64,000 nucleotides of DNA from Roseateles sp. (GCA_019234295.1 JAFALK010000085.1:1-64000), one strand, 5' to 3'. Shown: positions 32,339 through 41,552, numbered from the stretch's first letter. Notes: generated from the letters alone by a model not told the origin. Program-made: numbers and translations.

Positions 32339-33112
32339 TCAGTGACGGATCTTGTAGCCGCGGCGCAGCAGCTCCAGCGCGATGCCGGACACCGCCACGA
32401 AGGCCACGCCGACCACCCCGAGGCTGATCCACGGCGACACGTCGCTCACGCCGAAGAAGCCGTGGCGGAAGCCGTCGATCATGTAGAAGAAGGGGTTTGC
32501 GTGGCTCACGGCCAGCCACACAGGCGGCAGCGATTGCACCGAATAGAACACGCCCGACAGGAAGGTCATGGGCATGATGATGAAGTTCTGGAAGGCCGCC
32601 ATCTGGTCGAACTTCTCGGCCCAAAGACCAGCGATCAGGCCCAGCGCCCCCATCAGGCCCGAACCCAGGACGGCGAAGACCAGCACCCACAGCAGGTTGT
32701 CCAGGCCCGGCGGCGAGAACCAAAAGGTCACGACGGCCACGCCGGCACCGACGGCCAGGCCGCGCACGATGGCCGCTCCCACGTAGGCCGCAAACCAGGC
32801 CCAGTGCGACAACGGCGTGACGAGCAAGAAGACGAGATTGCCCGTGATCTTGCTCTGGATGAGGCTCGAAGAGGCATTGGCAAATGCGTTCTGCAGCACG
32901 CTCATCATCACGAGCCCGGGGATCAGGAACGCCGTGTAGCCAACCGTCCCGTAGACCTTGACGTGGTTCTCCAGCGTGTGGCCGAAGACCAGCAGGTACA
33001 GCACCGCCGTGAGCACGGGGGCACCGACGGTCTGGAAGCTCACCTTCCAAAAGCGCAGCACTTCCTTGTAGAAGAGCGTCCGCGCGCCTTCGAGTTTGAT
33101 GGCGCCGCTCAT
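32339..33112 (-). CDS. ABC-2 type transporter permease
   Basis: A 257-residue protein with six predicted membrane segments and the ABC-2 signature region around residues 120-235 (MAAFQNFIIMPMTFLSGVFYSVQSLPPVW). It overlaps the ATPase gene by 4 bp, forming a two-component exporter. An ABC-2 pair before the bolA-family gene and hisG is a conserved Burkholderiales arrangement, but the exported substrate is unknown. Confidence 0.92.
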   Translation of the reverse strand: MSGAIKLEGARTLFYKEVLRFWKVSFQTVGAPVLTAVLYLLVFGHTLENHVKVYGTVGYTAFLIPGLVMMSVLQNAFANASSSLIQSKITGNLVFLLVTPLSHWAWFAAYVGAAIVRGLAVGAGVAVVTFWFSPPGLDNLLWVLVFAVLGSGLMGALGLIAGLWAEKFDQMAAFQNFIIMPMTFLSGVFYSVQSLPPVWLAVSHANPFFYMIDGFRHGFFGVSDVSPWISLGVVGVAFVAVSGIALELLRRGYKIRH

Positions 33113-34017
33113 TGCTTCGCTCCCTGCATGATTTCAAGAAAGACATCCTCGAGGTCGGCGCGGCCGATCTCCAGGTCTTCGACGGGCACTTGTGCGGCGC
33201 GCAGCTTGGCGAGGATGGACTCCACCTCGGTCGCATCGTGTGCGGTGATCTGGGCGATGCGGCCAGTCACGCGAGCATGCGACTGCAGCTCGGCCGGCAG
33301 GATCGCATCGGTCTTGAAGCGCAGCATGGTCGAGGCCTTGCCCGAGAGCAGCTGCGAGGTGCGGTCCAGCGCCACCACGCGGCCCAGCTTGAGCATGGCG
33401 ATGCGGCTGCACAGCGCCTCGGCCTCTTCCAGGTAATGCGTGGTCAGTAGCACGGCATGGCCTTCGCGATTGAGCCGGGCGATGAACTGCCAGAGCGTCT
33501 GGCGCAGCTCCACGTCCACGCCTGCCGTGGGCTCGTCCAGCACGATGACAGGGGGGCGGTGCACCAGGGCCTGGGCCACCAGCACGCGGCGCTTCATGCC
33601 GCCGGAGAGCTGGCGCATATTGGCGTTGGCCTTGTCGGCCAGGCCCAGGTTCTCGAGCAGCTCGTCGATCCAGGCTTCGTTGTTGCGCACACCAAAGTAG
33701 CCACTCTGGATGCGCAGCGATTCGCGCACCGAAAAGAAGGGGTCGAAGACCAGCTCCTGCGGCACGATGCCCAAGGCCTTGCGCGCGGCCGCATAGTCGT
33801 CCACCACGTCGTGACCCTGCACAAGCACCCGGCCGCCGCTGGCGCGCGCCAGGCCCGCCAGAATGCTGATCAAGGTGGTCTTGCCCGCGCCGTTGGGTCC
33901 GAGCAGGCCGAAGAACTCACCGGGCTGGATGTCGAAGGACACGCCGTCCAGCGCCCGCACGGCACCGCCGCGATAGGTCTTGGAGACGTTCTGGAAGGAA
34001 ATGGCCGCTTCTTGCAT
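33109..34017 (-). CDS. ABC transporter ATP-binding protein
   Basis: A 302-residue ATPase with Walker A GPNGAGKTT near residue 43, signature LSGGMKRRVLVAQAL and Walker B VIVLDEPTAGVD, typical of the exporter (DRA/NodI-like) class. The C-terminal region is longer than a bare ABC domain. I chose the ATG at 34017; an in-frame ATG at 34044 adds nine residues. It is divergent from a TetR gene 36 bp away. Confidence 0.92.
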   Translation of the reverse strand: MQEAAISFQNVSKTYRGGAVRALDGVSFDIQPGEFFGLLGPNGAGKTTLISILAGLARASGGRVLVQGHDVVDDYAAARKALGIVPQELVFDPFFSVRESLRIQSGYFGVRNNEAWIDELLENLGLADKANANMRQLSGGMKRRVLVAQALVHRPPVIVLDEPTAGVDVELRQTLWQFIARLNREGHAVLLTTHYLEEAEALCSRIAMLKLGRVVALDRTSQLLSGKASTMLRFKTDAILPAELQSHARVTGRIAQITAHDATEVESILAKLRAAQVPVEDLEIGRADLEDVFLEIMQGAKQ

Positions 34018-34053
34018 GGGGCGGCATTGTAGGAACGGAAGCACAATGCCCCC

Positions 34054-34716
34054 ATGCCGGCAAAGAATTCCAGGAAAACGCTAGCCACCCGCGAGCGCAT
34101 CCTCGAGGCGGCGCTGGCCCTGTACAACCTGCATGGCGAGCCCAATGTCTCGACCAAGGCCGTGGCCGCGGAGGCGGGCCTCTCGCCTGGCAATCTGCAT
34201 TACCACTTCGCCAGCAAGAGCGAGCTGACCCTGGCACTGCTGCAGCGGTACGAGGCCGGCTTGCTGCCCCTGCTGGCCACGGCGGCCGAGGCGCGCAACG
34301 TCGAGGACGCCTGGCTCTTCGTGCACATGTTGTTCGAGCAGATGGGCCGCCAGCGCTTTCTCTATCGCAACCTCAACGACCTGCTGGCCGGCAGCCGCGA
34401 GATCGAGGCGCGGCTCCAGGCCCTGATCGAGGCCAAGGGGCAGAGCATGGCCCTGCTGATCGCCGGCCTGCAGCATGGCGGCACCATGGAGGGCGACATG
34501 CACGCCGCCGGCACGGCCCTGAACATCATGGTGATGCTGCTGTGCTACTGGCTGGGCTTCGAGGAGGTGCGCGACCCGCGCCGCGCCCTGGATCCCGACG
34601 CTGCTGCCAAGGCCCTGCGCCGCGGCGCCTTCCATGTGCTGGCCGTGCTCTCGCCGTGGATGGAGCCGGCCTCACGAGACCATTTGCGTGCCTTGTCGGC
34701 ACAGTATGATAGCTAG
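34054..34716 (+). CDS. TetR-family transcriptional regulator
   Basis: A 220-residue repressor. The N-terminal helix-turn-helix is clear (TRERILEAALALYNLHG, then STKAVAAEAGLSPGNLHYHFASKSEL), followed by an all-helical ligand domain. It is divergent from the ABC exporter and 31 bp upstream of the acyl-CoA-binding protein gene, so it could regulate either. The only 36-bp gap to the exporter makes shared promoter control plausible. Confidence 0.9.
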   Translation: MPAKNSRKTLATRERILEAALALYNLHGEPNVSTKAVAAEAGLSPGNLHYHFASKSELTLALLQRYEAGLLPLLATAAEARNVEDAWLFVHMLFEQMGRQRFLYRNLNDLLAGSREIEARLQALIEAKGQSMALLIAGLQHGGTMEGDMHAAGTALNIMVMLLCYWLGFEEVRDPRRALDPDAAAKALRRGAFHVLAVLSPWMEPASRDHLRALSAQYDS

Positions 34717-34747
34717 CGATCACTACAAACACCATGGAGAGACCGGC

Positions 34748-34999
34748 ATGAGCCTCAAGGAACAGTTCGACACCGCCGTGGCAGAGTCCAAGCAGCTGCC
34801 CGAGAAGCCCGACAACATGACCCTGCTGCGCATCTACGCGCTGTACAAGCAAGGCAGCGTGGGCGACGCTGAAGGCGAGCGCCCCGGCATGACTGACTTC
34901 GTGGCCCGCGCCAAGTTCGACGCCTGGGCCATGCTCAAGGGCACCTCGCAGGACGAGGCCCAACAGCTCTACATCGATCTCATCGAGTCGCTGAAGTGA
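34748..34999 (+). CDS. Acyl-CoA-binding protein
   Basis: An 83-residue four-helix protein that binds long-chain acyl-CoA. The family motif YALYKQGSVGD followed by ARAKFDAWAMLKG is exact. ACBP is mostly eukaryotic but occurs in several proteobacteria. It starts with a GGAGA ribosome-binding site, after the TetR gene, which may respond to fatty acyl ligands. Its last 20 bp overlap the opposite-strand peptidase gene. Confidence 0.93.
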   Translation: MSLKEQFDTAVAESKQLPEKPDNMTLLRIYALYKQGSVGDAEGERPGMTDFVARAKFDAWAMLKGTSQDEAQQLYIDLIESLK

Positions 35000-36023
35000 G
35001 TGCCTCGCCGCGCTCTTGCTTGGGTAGCGCGGCGATCCTCTTGACGGCCGCGTAAAAACGCGGCCAGTCGCCGCCCTGGCGCTGCCACAGCGCCTCGAAG
35101 AGCGGCACCTGATCGTTGTAGCTGGCCAGCAGAGCGAAGCTCGCGTTGTTGGCCTCCACGAACCAGCGGTCGTAGCCGGCATAACCGCCCCATTCTTCGG
35201 CCTTGAGCCGCGCGTAGTCCTCGCGCATGGCAGCAAACACGTGGGCTTTGGCCGCGCTCTTGTCCGGCTCGTCGCTCGCATACAGCGCGAGCAGGCGCTG
35301 CCGGTAGCCGGCCGTGAACGTACGAAAGCGCGCCTGGCGCCGCTGTGTTTCACGGTACTGCTCTAGCAGCGCCGGCGTTGCCTGCCGCTCCAACCAGATG
35401 CGCACGCCAATACGCTCGACGGCGGTGGCGAAGGATTCGTTGAAACCGGTGTCGTCGGCCGCATACGCCACCTGATGCGCAAGTTCGTGAAAGATCATGC
35501 CGGCCAGGGCTGCGTCGTTGTAGCCAATGAAGGTGTTGAGCAGCGGATCGGCCGTCCAACCGAGGCTCGAATAGGCGGGAACCGGATAGACCATCACGTC
35601 CCAGCCCTGGCCCTTGAGCTGCGCGCCGAGATCCTGTGCGCGCTCTCGCTCGAAGTCGCCGTGATAGGCCACGCAGCCCATGATGGGATAGCACCAGGTC
35701 TTGGGCGCCAGGCTCAGTGCCGGCGTGGCCACGACGTTCCACACGGCGGCCTCGCGCTCTAGATCCGCATAGCTGCGGTAACTGTGGTTGTCAGGCAGAT
35801 GTAGCTCGGTCACGGAGAACTCGCGCATCGCCCGGGCCGTCTCCAATCGCTGGCGCAGCGCCTGCGCAGTGGCGGGATCGGACAGCCAGTCGTCCACGGG
35901 CCGGGCCGCACGGATCAATTGCAGATGGCCGCCGAGCTGGCGGCCCAGATAGGCCAGGTCCGAGCAGCCAAGCAACCCCGCGCCAAGGCACAGGGCCAGC
36001 ACCAGGACCGCCAGCCTCCTCAA
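34980..36023 (-). CDS. Predicted lipoprotein aminopeptidase (COG4324 family)
   Basis: A 347-residue protein with a lipoprotein signal (LVLALCLGAGLLGC) and a zinc-peptidase motif HELAHQ followed by NESFA 25 residues later, the pattern of this uncharacterised aminopeptidase-like family. I place the start at a TTG overlapping the molybdopterin oxidoreductase stop (TTGA), because it gives a short basic Arg-Arg lead before the signal core. Upstream in-frame starts lie inside the oxidoreductase gene. TTG is a rare start, so this end is uncertain. Confidence 0.82.
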   Translation of the reverse strand: MRRLAVLVLALCLGAGLLGCSDLAYLGRQLGGHLQLIRAARPVDDWLSDPATAQALRQRLETARAMREFSVTELHLPDNHSYRSYADLEREAAVWNVVATPALSLAPKTWCYPIMGCVAYHGDFERERAQDLGAQLKGQGWDVMVYPVPAYSSLGWTADPLLNTFIGYNDAALAGMIFHELAHQVAYAADDTGFNESFATAVERIGVRIWLERQATPALLEQYRETQRRQARFRTFTAGYRQRLLALYASDEPDKSAAKAHVFAAMREDYARLKAEEWGGYAGYDRWFVEANNASFALLASYNDQVPLFEALWQRQGGDWPRFYAAVKRIAALPKQERGEALTSATR

Positions 36024-38062
36024 GCGGCAGCCACCTCGACCAAGCAGTCGTAGAAGGCCGGCGCATTGCCAAGGTCGGTGAGCCGCTGATGCGTCACCTC
36101 GTTGACATTGCTGCCGGCCAGGCCGAGCTTGCGCCACCACACGCCCAGGCCGTTGACCACGCCGGGCCGTGCGCGCGCGCTGATGCGAGCCTTGCAGACG
36201 TAGCTGCCGCGATCGTTGAAGACACGCACGACGGCGCCGTCGGCGAGGCCCCGTGCCGCCGCATCTTCGGCGTGGATCTCGACGATGGGTTCGGCCTCGA
36301 TGTCGCGCAGGCTCTTGACGTTGACGAAGCTGGAGTTGAGGAAGTTGCGTGCCGGCGGGGAGATCATCGCCAGCGGATAACGCGCGGCCAGCGCCGGACT
36401 GCTGCTGCGACTCTCGTAGTTGGGCAGGTAGTCGGCGCCACGCGCATCGGCCTTGCCGGTCGGCGTGATGAAGCCGCCTTCGGCGAACGGCGCCTCGGGC
36501 AGGGGCAGGCTTTGCCAGCCCTGCTGGCTCAGGGCGGCGAAGTCGATCTCGTTGGTGAAGGCCTGCCGGGCCAACTGCTCATCGGTGTCGGCAAAGGCCG
36601 GCTCGGTGAAGCCCATGGCCGCTGCCAGCCCGCGGAAGATCTGGGTGTTGGGCCGGGCCTCGCCCAGGGGCTTCACCGCGGGGTGGTTGATCAGCACGTC
36701 GGTATGGCCATAGGCGGTGTGCACGTCCAGATGCTCGAGCTGGGTCGTGGCCGGCAGCACGTAGTCGGCCAAGTCGGCCGTGTCGGTCATGAAATGCTCG
36801 AGCACGACCGTGAACAGGTCTGCGCGCTGGAAGCCGCGCACGACCTTGGGCGACTCGGGCGCCACCGCCACGGGGTTGCTGTTGTAGACGATCAGTGCCT
36901 CAATCCGGGGCCCGAACTCCGGCGAAGCCTCACGCAGCAGGTCGTCGCCGATCGTGCTCATATTGATCGTGCGCGAGGGCTTGAGGCGCAGCTCGGGCCG
37001 CTCCAGCTGCGGGTTCTTGAAGGGCGCGAACCAGCCCGAGGCCGAGAGCAGCAGGCCGCCAGCGCGGTGCCGCCAGGCGCCCGTCAGACAGGGCAGCAGG
37101 GCGATCAGGCGCACGGCATTGCCGCCGCCACGCACGCGCTGCATGCCGTAGTTCAGCCGGATGGCGGCGGGGGCCGTGCTCGCGTAGTCGCGCGCCAGGC
37201 CGCGAACCTCGTCGGCCGTGATGCCGCAGGTCTGCGCCACGCGCTCGGGCGGCCATAGCAGAGCCTTGGCGCTGAGCTCCTCGAAACCGTCCACGTGGCG
37301 GGCGACGTAGTCCTCGTCGAGCCAGCCGTTCGCAATCAGTTCGTGCATCAGGCCCAGGGCCAGCGCGCCATCGGTGCCGGGTAGCAGCGCGATGTGCTGA
37401 TGGCACTTGTCGGCCGTCTCGGTCTTGCGCGGATCGATGCAGATGAGCTTGGCGCCGTCGCGCTTGGCCTGGTTGGCGTAGGTCCAGAAGTGCAGGTTGG
37501 AGGCGATCGAGTTGCTGCCCCAGATCAGGATCAGCCGGCTCTCGGCGAAAAAGCGCAGGTGCATCCCGAGCTTGTGGCCGTAGGTCGCGGTCAGCGCGGC
37601 GGCGCCGGCACTGGCGCAGATGGTGCGGTCAAGCAGCGAGGCGCCGAGCCGGTTGAAGAAGCGCCCGGCCATCGCCTCGCCCTGGAGCTGCCCCATCGTG
37701 CCGGCGTAGCTGTAGGGTTGGATGGCCTGCGGATCCTCGATCGCCTTCAGCCGGGCGGCGATGTCTGCCAGCGCCTCATCCCAGCTCACGGTCTCGAATC
37801 GCGGTGGCTCGGTCTTGGCACTCGTGCGCCGCAGCGGTTGCAGCACGCGCTCGGGGTGGTAGGTGCGCTCGGCATAGCGCGAGACCTTGGTGCACAGTGC
37901 GCCATGGGTGCTCGGGTGCTCGGCACGGCCCTGGACTTTGATCACGCGCTCGTTGTGCACCGTGATCTTCAGGGCGCAGGTGTCAGGGCAATCGTGGGGG
38001 CAGGCACCGTGGACGATGCGTGTCGCCGGGGTCGAACCGGCGGGTGTAGGCATGGGATTCAT
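36020..38062 (-). CDS. Molybdopterin-dependent oxidoreductase (DMSO reductase family)
   Basis: A 680-residue protein. Cys21, 25, 29 and 57 form the N-terminal [4Fe-4S] site (C-x3-C-x3-C-x27-C), followed by the large molybdopterin guanine dinucleotide-binding domains and a C-terminal dinucleotide-binding domain near residues 565-675. No twin-arginine signal is visible, so it is probably cytoplasmic. The substrate is unknown; these enzymes act on small oxyanions, formate, or N- or S-oxides. modABC about 3.5 kb away may supply molybdate. Confidence 0.92.
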   Translation of the reverse strand: MNPMPTPAGSTPATRIVHGACPHDCPDTCALKITVHNERVIKVQGRAEHPSTHGALCTKVSRYAERTYHPERVLQPLRRTSAKTEPPRFETVSWDEALADIAARLKAIEDPQAIQPYSYAGTMGQLQGEAMAGRFFNRLGASLLDRTICASAGAAALTATYGHKLGMHLRFFAESRLILIWGSNSIASNLHFWTYANQAKRDGAKLICIDPRKTETADKCHQHIALLPGTDGALALGLMHELIANGWLDEDYVARHVDGFEELSAKALLWPPERVAQTCGITADEVRGLARDYASTAPAAIRLNYGMQRVRGGGNAVRLIALLPCLTGAWRHRAGGLLLSASGWFAPFKNPQLERPELRLKPSRTINMSTIGDDLLREASPEFGPRIEALIVYNSNPVAVAPESPKVVRGFQRADLFTVVLEHFMTDTADLADYVLPATTQLEHLDVHTAYGHTDVLINHPAVKPLGEARPNTQIFRGLAAAMGFTEPAFADTDEQLARQAFTNEIDFAALSQQGWQSLPLPEAPFAEGGFITPTGKADARGADYLPNYESRSSSPALAARYPLAMISPPARNFLNSSFVNVKSLRDIEAEPIVEIHAEDAAARGLADGAVVRVFNDRGSYVCKARISARARPGVVNGLGVWWRKLGLAGSNVNEVTHQRLTDLGNAPAFYDCLVEVAAA

Positions 38063-38178
38063 GCGTGAACTATTCCATAAGCTGTGCGGTCAGCACGGCA
38101 AGCGGGGCTTTGCATTGGGCCCCCAAGGCCTTGTCATGCCCGCACAATGCGCGCTGGATTGTCCCGCTTCCGCTCAAA

Positions 38179-39339
38179 ATGCGCGTTAGCCCTTCGGAGA
38201 TACGTTTGCGCCGCCGCCAAGTCCTCAATGCCTCGCTGGCCGCCATGGCCGCAACCGCCCTGCCCGCGCAGGCCCAGGAACGCCGCCGCATCGTGCTGGG
38301 CCAGTCCTGTGCGCTCAGCGGTGCTGCGGCCCAGCTCGGCCAGCAGATGCGCATCGGCGCCAAGCTGTGCTTCGATGTCGTCAACGCCAGCGGCGGCGTG
38401 AACGGCATGCAGATCGAGCTCAGGACCCTGGACGACGGGTACGAGCCCGAACGCTGCAAGGCCAACACACAAGCCCTGATCGAGGAAGACGTCTTCGCCC
38501 TCTTCGGCTATGTGGGCACGCCCACGACCCTGGCCGCCCTGCCCCTGGTCAACCAGGCCCGCATCCCGCTCTTCGCGCCGCTGACCGGCGCTGAGGCCCT
38601 GCGCGAGCCGATGAGCCGCTGGGTCTTTCACGTGCGCGCTTCCTACTACGAGGAGACCGCCCTGATCGTGCGCCAGCTGACGCAACTGGGCCTGCACAAG
38701 ATCTCCGTCTTCCACCAGAACGACAGCTACGGCAAGGCCGGCCTGGACGGCGTGCTGCGCGCGCTCAAGCCGCTGGGCCTTGCGCCGCAGGCGACTTCGA
38801 CGGTGGAACGCAATTCGGTGGAGGTGTCCAAGGCCGTCAAGGAGCTGGTGCCTGGCTCGCCCGAGGCCATCGTGATGATCAGTGCCTACAAGAGCTGCGC
38901 GGCGTTCATCCGCGCGGCGCGCAAGGCAGGCTTTGGCGGCGTGTTCTACAACGTCTCCTTCGTCGGCACCGAGGCCCTGATGGAGGAGCTCGGCAAGGAC
39001 GCGCTGGGCGTGGTGGTGAGCCAGGTCATGCCCTATCCCTTCGGCACGGTCAGTGGCGTGGCCTCCGAATACCAGGCAGCGCTGTACAAGGCCAATGCCG
39101 CGGGTGCCGGCTACAAGCTCGACTACAACGGCATGGAGGGCTTCCTCGCCGCCAAGGTCTTCACCGAAGGCCTGCGCCGCATGGGCCGACCCAGCCGGGA
39201 AGGCCTGGTACAGGCGCTTGAGAGCCTGCAAAACTTCAACCCGGGCGGCTTCCCCTTGCATTTCTCGCCGACGAAGCACACAGCGTCCAGCTTCGTCGAG
39301 CTGACCATGCTGACCGGCGACGGACGCGTCCGGCGATAA
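38179..39339 (+). CDS. ABC transporter substrate-binding protein (Leu/Ile/Val-binding type)
   Basis: A 386-residue periplasmic binding protein. A signal with a twin-arginine-like RRRQVLNASLAAMAATALPAQAQ leads into the Peripla_BP_6 fold (VLGQSCALSGAAAQLGQQMRIGAKLCFDVVNASGG and onward). In LIV-type systems the permease and ATPase genes usually follow; none is adjacent here, so the protein is an orphan or serves a remote transporter. The ATG at 38179 gives the correct signal; upstream frame from 38065 overlaps the divergent promoter region. Confidence 0.88.
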   Translation: MRVSPSEIRLRRRQVLNASLAAMAATALPAQAQERRRIVLGQSCALSGAAAQLGQQMRIGAKLCFDVVNASGGVNGMQIELRTLDDGYEPERCKANTQALIEEDVFALFGYVGTPTTLAALPLVNQARIPLFAPLTGAEALREPMSRWVFHVRASYYEETALIVRQLTQLGLHKISVFHQNDSYGKAGLDGVLRALKPLGLAPQATSTVERNSVEVSKAVKELVPGSPEAIVMISAYKSCAAFIRAARKAGFGGVFYNVSFVGTEALMEELGKDALGVVVSQVMPYPFGTVSGVASEYQAALYKANAAGAGYKLDYNGMEGFLAAKVFTEGLRRMGRPSREGLVQALESLQNFNPGGFPLHFSPTKHTASSFVELTMLTGDGRVRR

Positions 39340-39371
39340 ACTCGGGCGGGCCTCTCACGGAGTGCCCTCTC

Positions 39372-40577
39372 ATGAAGCTGATCGACACCATCCTGGCCGA
39401 TGCGCCAAGCATTCAAGCGCTGCGCCGCGACATCCATGCTCATCCCGAGTTGTGCTTCCAGGAGGAACGCACAGCGGAGCTGATCGCCAAGGCGCTCACG
39501 GACTGGGGCATCCCGGTCCACCGCGGTCTGGGCAAGACCGGCGTGGTCGGCATCGTCAAGAACGGCAGCTCCTCCCGGGCCGTGGGGCTGCGCGCCGACA
39601 TCGACGCGCTGCCCATGACCGAGCACAACCACTTCGCCCACGCCAGCCGGCATGCCGGGCGGATGCACGCCTGCGGCCACGACGGCCACACGGCCATGCT
39701 GCTGGCCGCGGCCAAGCACCTGGCCACGAACCGCAACTTCGACGGCACGGTCTATCTCGTGTTCCAGCCCGCCGAGGAAGGCGGCGGCGGCGCCCGCGAG
39801 ATGATCAAGGACGGCCTGTTCGAGAGGTTCCCGATGGAGGCCATGTTCGGCGCCCACAACTGGCCGGGCATGAAGGCCGGGCAGTTCGCGCTGGCCAGCG
39901 GCCCCGTGTTCGCGTCGAGCAACGAGTTCAAGATCGTGCTGCATGGCAAGGGCTCGCATGGTGCCATGCCGCACCTTGGTCTCGATCCCGTGCCGGCAGC
40001 CTGCCAGATGGTGCAGGCCTTTCAGACGATCATCACGCGCAACAAGCGGCCGATCGACGCGGGCGTGATCTCCGTGACGATGATCCATGCCGGCGAGGCG
40101 ACGAACGTCGTGCCCGATTCGGTCGTCATGGAGGGCACGGTGCGCACCTTCACGCTCGAAGTGCTGGACCTGATCGAGCGGCGCATGAAGGAAGTGGCCG
40201 AGGGCGTGGCCGCCACCTTCGGCATGAGCGTCGATTTCGAGTTCAGTCGCAACTATCCGCCGACGATCAACCACCCGGCGGAGACTGAATTCGCCCGCAC
40301 CCTGCTCGGCGAGGTTGTAGGGCTGGAGAACGTGCTGAACTTCGAGCCGACCATGGGCGCCGAGGACTTCAGTTACTACCTGCTCGAGAAGCCCGGCTGC
40401 TATTTCCTGATCGGCAACGGCGACGGCTCACACCGCATCGGCGGCCACGGCATGGGGCCCTGCATGCTGCACAACCCCAGCTACGACTTCAACGACGAAC
40501 TGATCCCGCTAGGCGGCTCCATGTGGGTGCGCCTGGCCGAGAAATGGTTGGCCCCTCGCCCCGTGGCGCCCGGCTGA
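39372..40577 (+). CDS. M20-family amidohydrolase (hippurate hydrolase-like)
   Basis: A 401-residue metallopeptidase/amidohydrolase of the M20D group. Metal ligands sit in HACGHDGHTAML, the catalytic Glu pair in FQPAEEGGGGA, a His in GAHNWPG and the late SMGAEDFSYY-like segment (MGAEDFSYYLLEKPG). Relatives hydrolyse hippurate, N-acyl amino acids or indole-acetyl conjugates. It follows the orphan binding protein by 32 bp, so the two may handle the same N-acylated compound; this is an inference. Confidence 0.9.
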   Translation: MKLIDTILADAPSIQALRRDIHAHPELCFQEERTAELIAKALTDWGIPVHRGLGKTGVVGIVKNGSSSRAVGLRADIDALPMTEHNHFAHASRHAGRMHACGHDGHTAMLLAAAKHLATNRNFDGTVYLVFQPAEEGGGGAREMIKDGLFERFPMEAMFGAHNWPGMKAGQFALASGPVFASSNEFKIVLHGKGSHGAMPHLGLDPVPAACQMVQAFQTIITRNKRPIDAGVISVTMIHAGEATNVVPDSVVMEGTVRTFTLEVLDLIERRMKEVAEGVAATFGMSVDFEFSRNYPPTINHPAETEFARTLLGEVVGLENVLNFEPTMGAEDFSYYLLEKPGCYFLIGNGDGSHRIGGHGMGPCMLHNPSYDFNDELIPLGGSMWVRLAEKWLAPRPVAPG

Positions 40578-40616
40578 ACGCGGGTGCGGCCGGTCGGCCA
40601 GCAAGGGCACGGCGAC

Positions 40617-40639
40617 GCTTTCGGCATTGAGCCGAAAGC
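40617..40639 (+). other. Hairpin after the amidohydrolase gene
   Basis: A perfect 9-bp stem GCTTTCGGC / GCCGAAAGC with a 5-nt loop, 40 bp after the stop codon. There is no T-run, so it may be an mRNA-end structure rather than a full terminator. Confidence 0.4.
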
Positions 40640-40680
40640 ACATCGCCAGTGGGCCGGCCTGGGCGCGGCCTGGGAGCGGT

Positions 40681-40716
40681 CTGTCGCTCGGCCTGTCGCT
40701 CGGCCTGTCGCTCGGC
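40681..40716. repeat. 12-bp tandem repeat (CTGTCGCTCGGC), three copies
   Basis: Three exact head-to-tail copies of CTGTCGCTCGGC lie in the gap between the amidohydrolase and DUF1415 genes, ending 34 bp before the ATG. The copies are identical, suggesting recent slippage. Confidence 0.9.
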
Positions 40717-40750
40717 CCGGCACACCCGGCGGCCTTCATGGACAAGGAAA

Positions 40751-41302
40751 ATGACCGAACAAGAAATCGAAACCATTCGCCAGGACACCGAGGACTGGCT
40801 CATCAAGGCCGTCATCGGCCTGAACCTCTGCCCCTTTGCCAAGAGCGTTCACGTCAACCGACGTCTGCGTTATGTGGTCAGCGCCGCGGACACGCCCGAA
40901 GAGCTGCTGCGCCTGCTCGCCAAGGAGCTGCTGTTTCTCAAGCGCGCCGACCCGGACGAAGTCGAGACCACACTGATCATCCATCCACGGGTACTGCAGG
41001 ACTTCTTAGATTTCAACGACTTCCTCGGTGCCGCAGACGCGCTGGTGGAAGACCTGGAACTGGACGGCGAATTCCAGATCGCCAGCTTCCACCCGCAGTA
41101 CCAGTTCGAGGGCACGGAAGCCGACGACATCAGCAACTACAGCAACCGCTCGCCGTATCCGACGCTGCACCTGCTGCGCGAATCGAGCGTGGAGCGCGCC
41201 GTGGAGACCATGCCAGACACGGATGCCATCTTCGAGAACAACCTTGAGACGCTGGACAAGCTCGGTTTGGCGGGCTGGATGGCGCTGGGCCTCAGGCGCT
41301 GA
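40751..41302 (+). CDS. DUF1415 family protein
   Basis: A 183-residue soluble protein of the DUF1415 family, with the opening TEDWLIKAVIGLNLCPFAK, the mid-region HPRVLQDFLDFNDFL and FHPQYQFEGTEADDISNYSNRSPYP, all conserved in proteobacterial members. No function is established. The ATG at 40751 has an AAGGAA ribosome-binding site nearby; an upstream frame through the tandem repeat is rejected. Confidence 0.9.
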   Translation: MTEQEIETIRQDTEDWLIKAVIGLNLCPFAKSVHVNRRLRYVVSAADTPEELLRLLAKELLFLKRADPDEVETTLIIHPRVLQDFLDFNDFLGAADALVEDLELDGEFQIASFHPQYQFEGTEADDISNYSNRSPYPTLHLLRESSVERAVETMPDTDAIFENNLETLDKLGLAGWMALGLRR

Positions 41303-41307
41303 GGGTC

Positions 41308-41511
41308 TTAGTGCCCGCCTGGCGCGGCACTCGCGACGAGCACGGCTTCGTGCGGCGTTTCGGCCCCGCCCAGCAGGCCCGAGGACAGGCCCACCAGCAC
41401 GAAGGCCGCGATGGCACAGACCCAGACCTGCGGGTCCTGGAGCCGCTTCAGCAGGCTCTCGGCCACCGGTTGCGAGGCGGAACGACGTACGGCGCGAAGG
41501 TTCTTCGACAT
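41308..41511 (-). CDS. Small single-pass membrane protein behind a LexA-like box
   Basis: A 67-residue protein: basic N-terminus, one strong hydrophobic segment at about 29-47, then a short polar tail. A GGAG ribosome-binding site lies 8 nt before the ATG at 41511 (a longer start at 41550 would overlap the regulatory site). I do not recognise the family. The LexA-like palindrome 41 bp upstream suggests induction by DNA damage; small SOS-induced membrane proteins elsewhere inhibit cell division, so such a role is possible but not shown. Confidence 0.6.
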   Translation of the reverse strand: MSKNLRAVRRSASQPVAESLLKRLQDPQVWVCAIAAFVLVGLSSGLLGGAETPHEAVLVASAAPGGH

Positions 41512-41552
41512 GGCAGCACTCCATCGAGATGTTGGCTTGTTGGAGTGCAATG

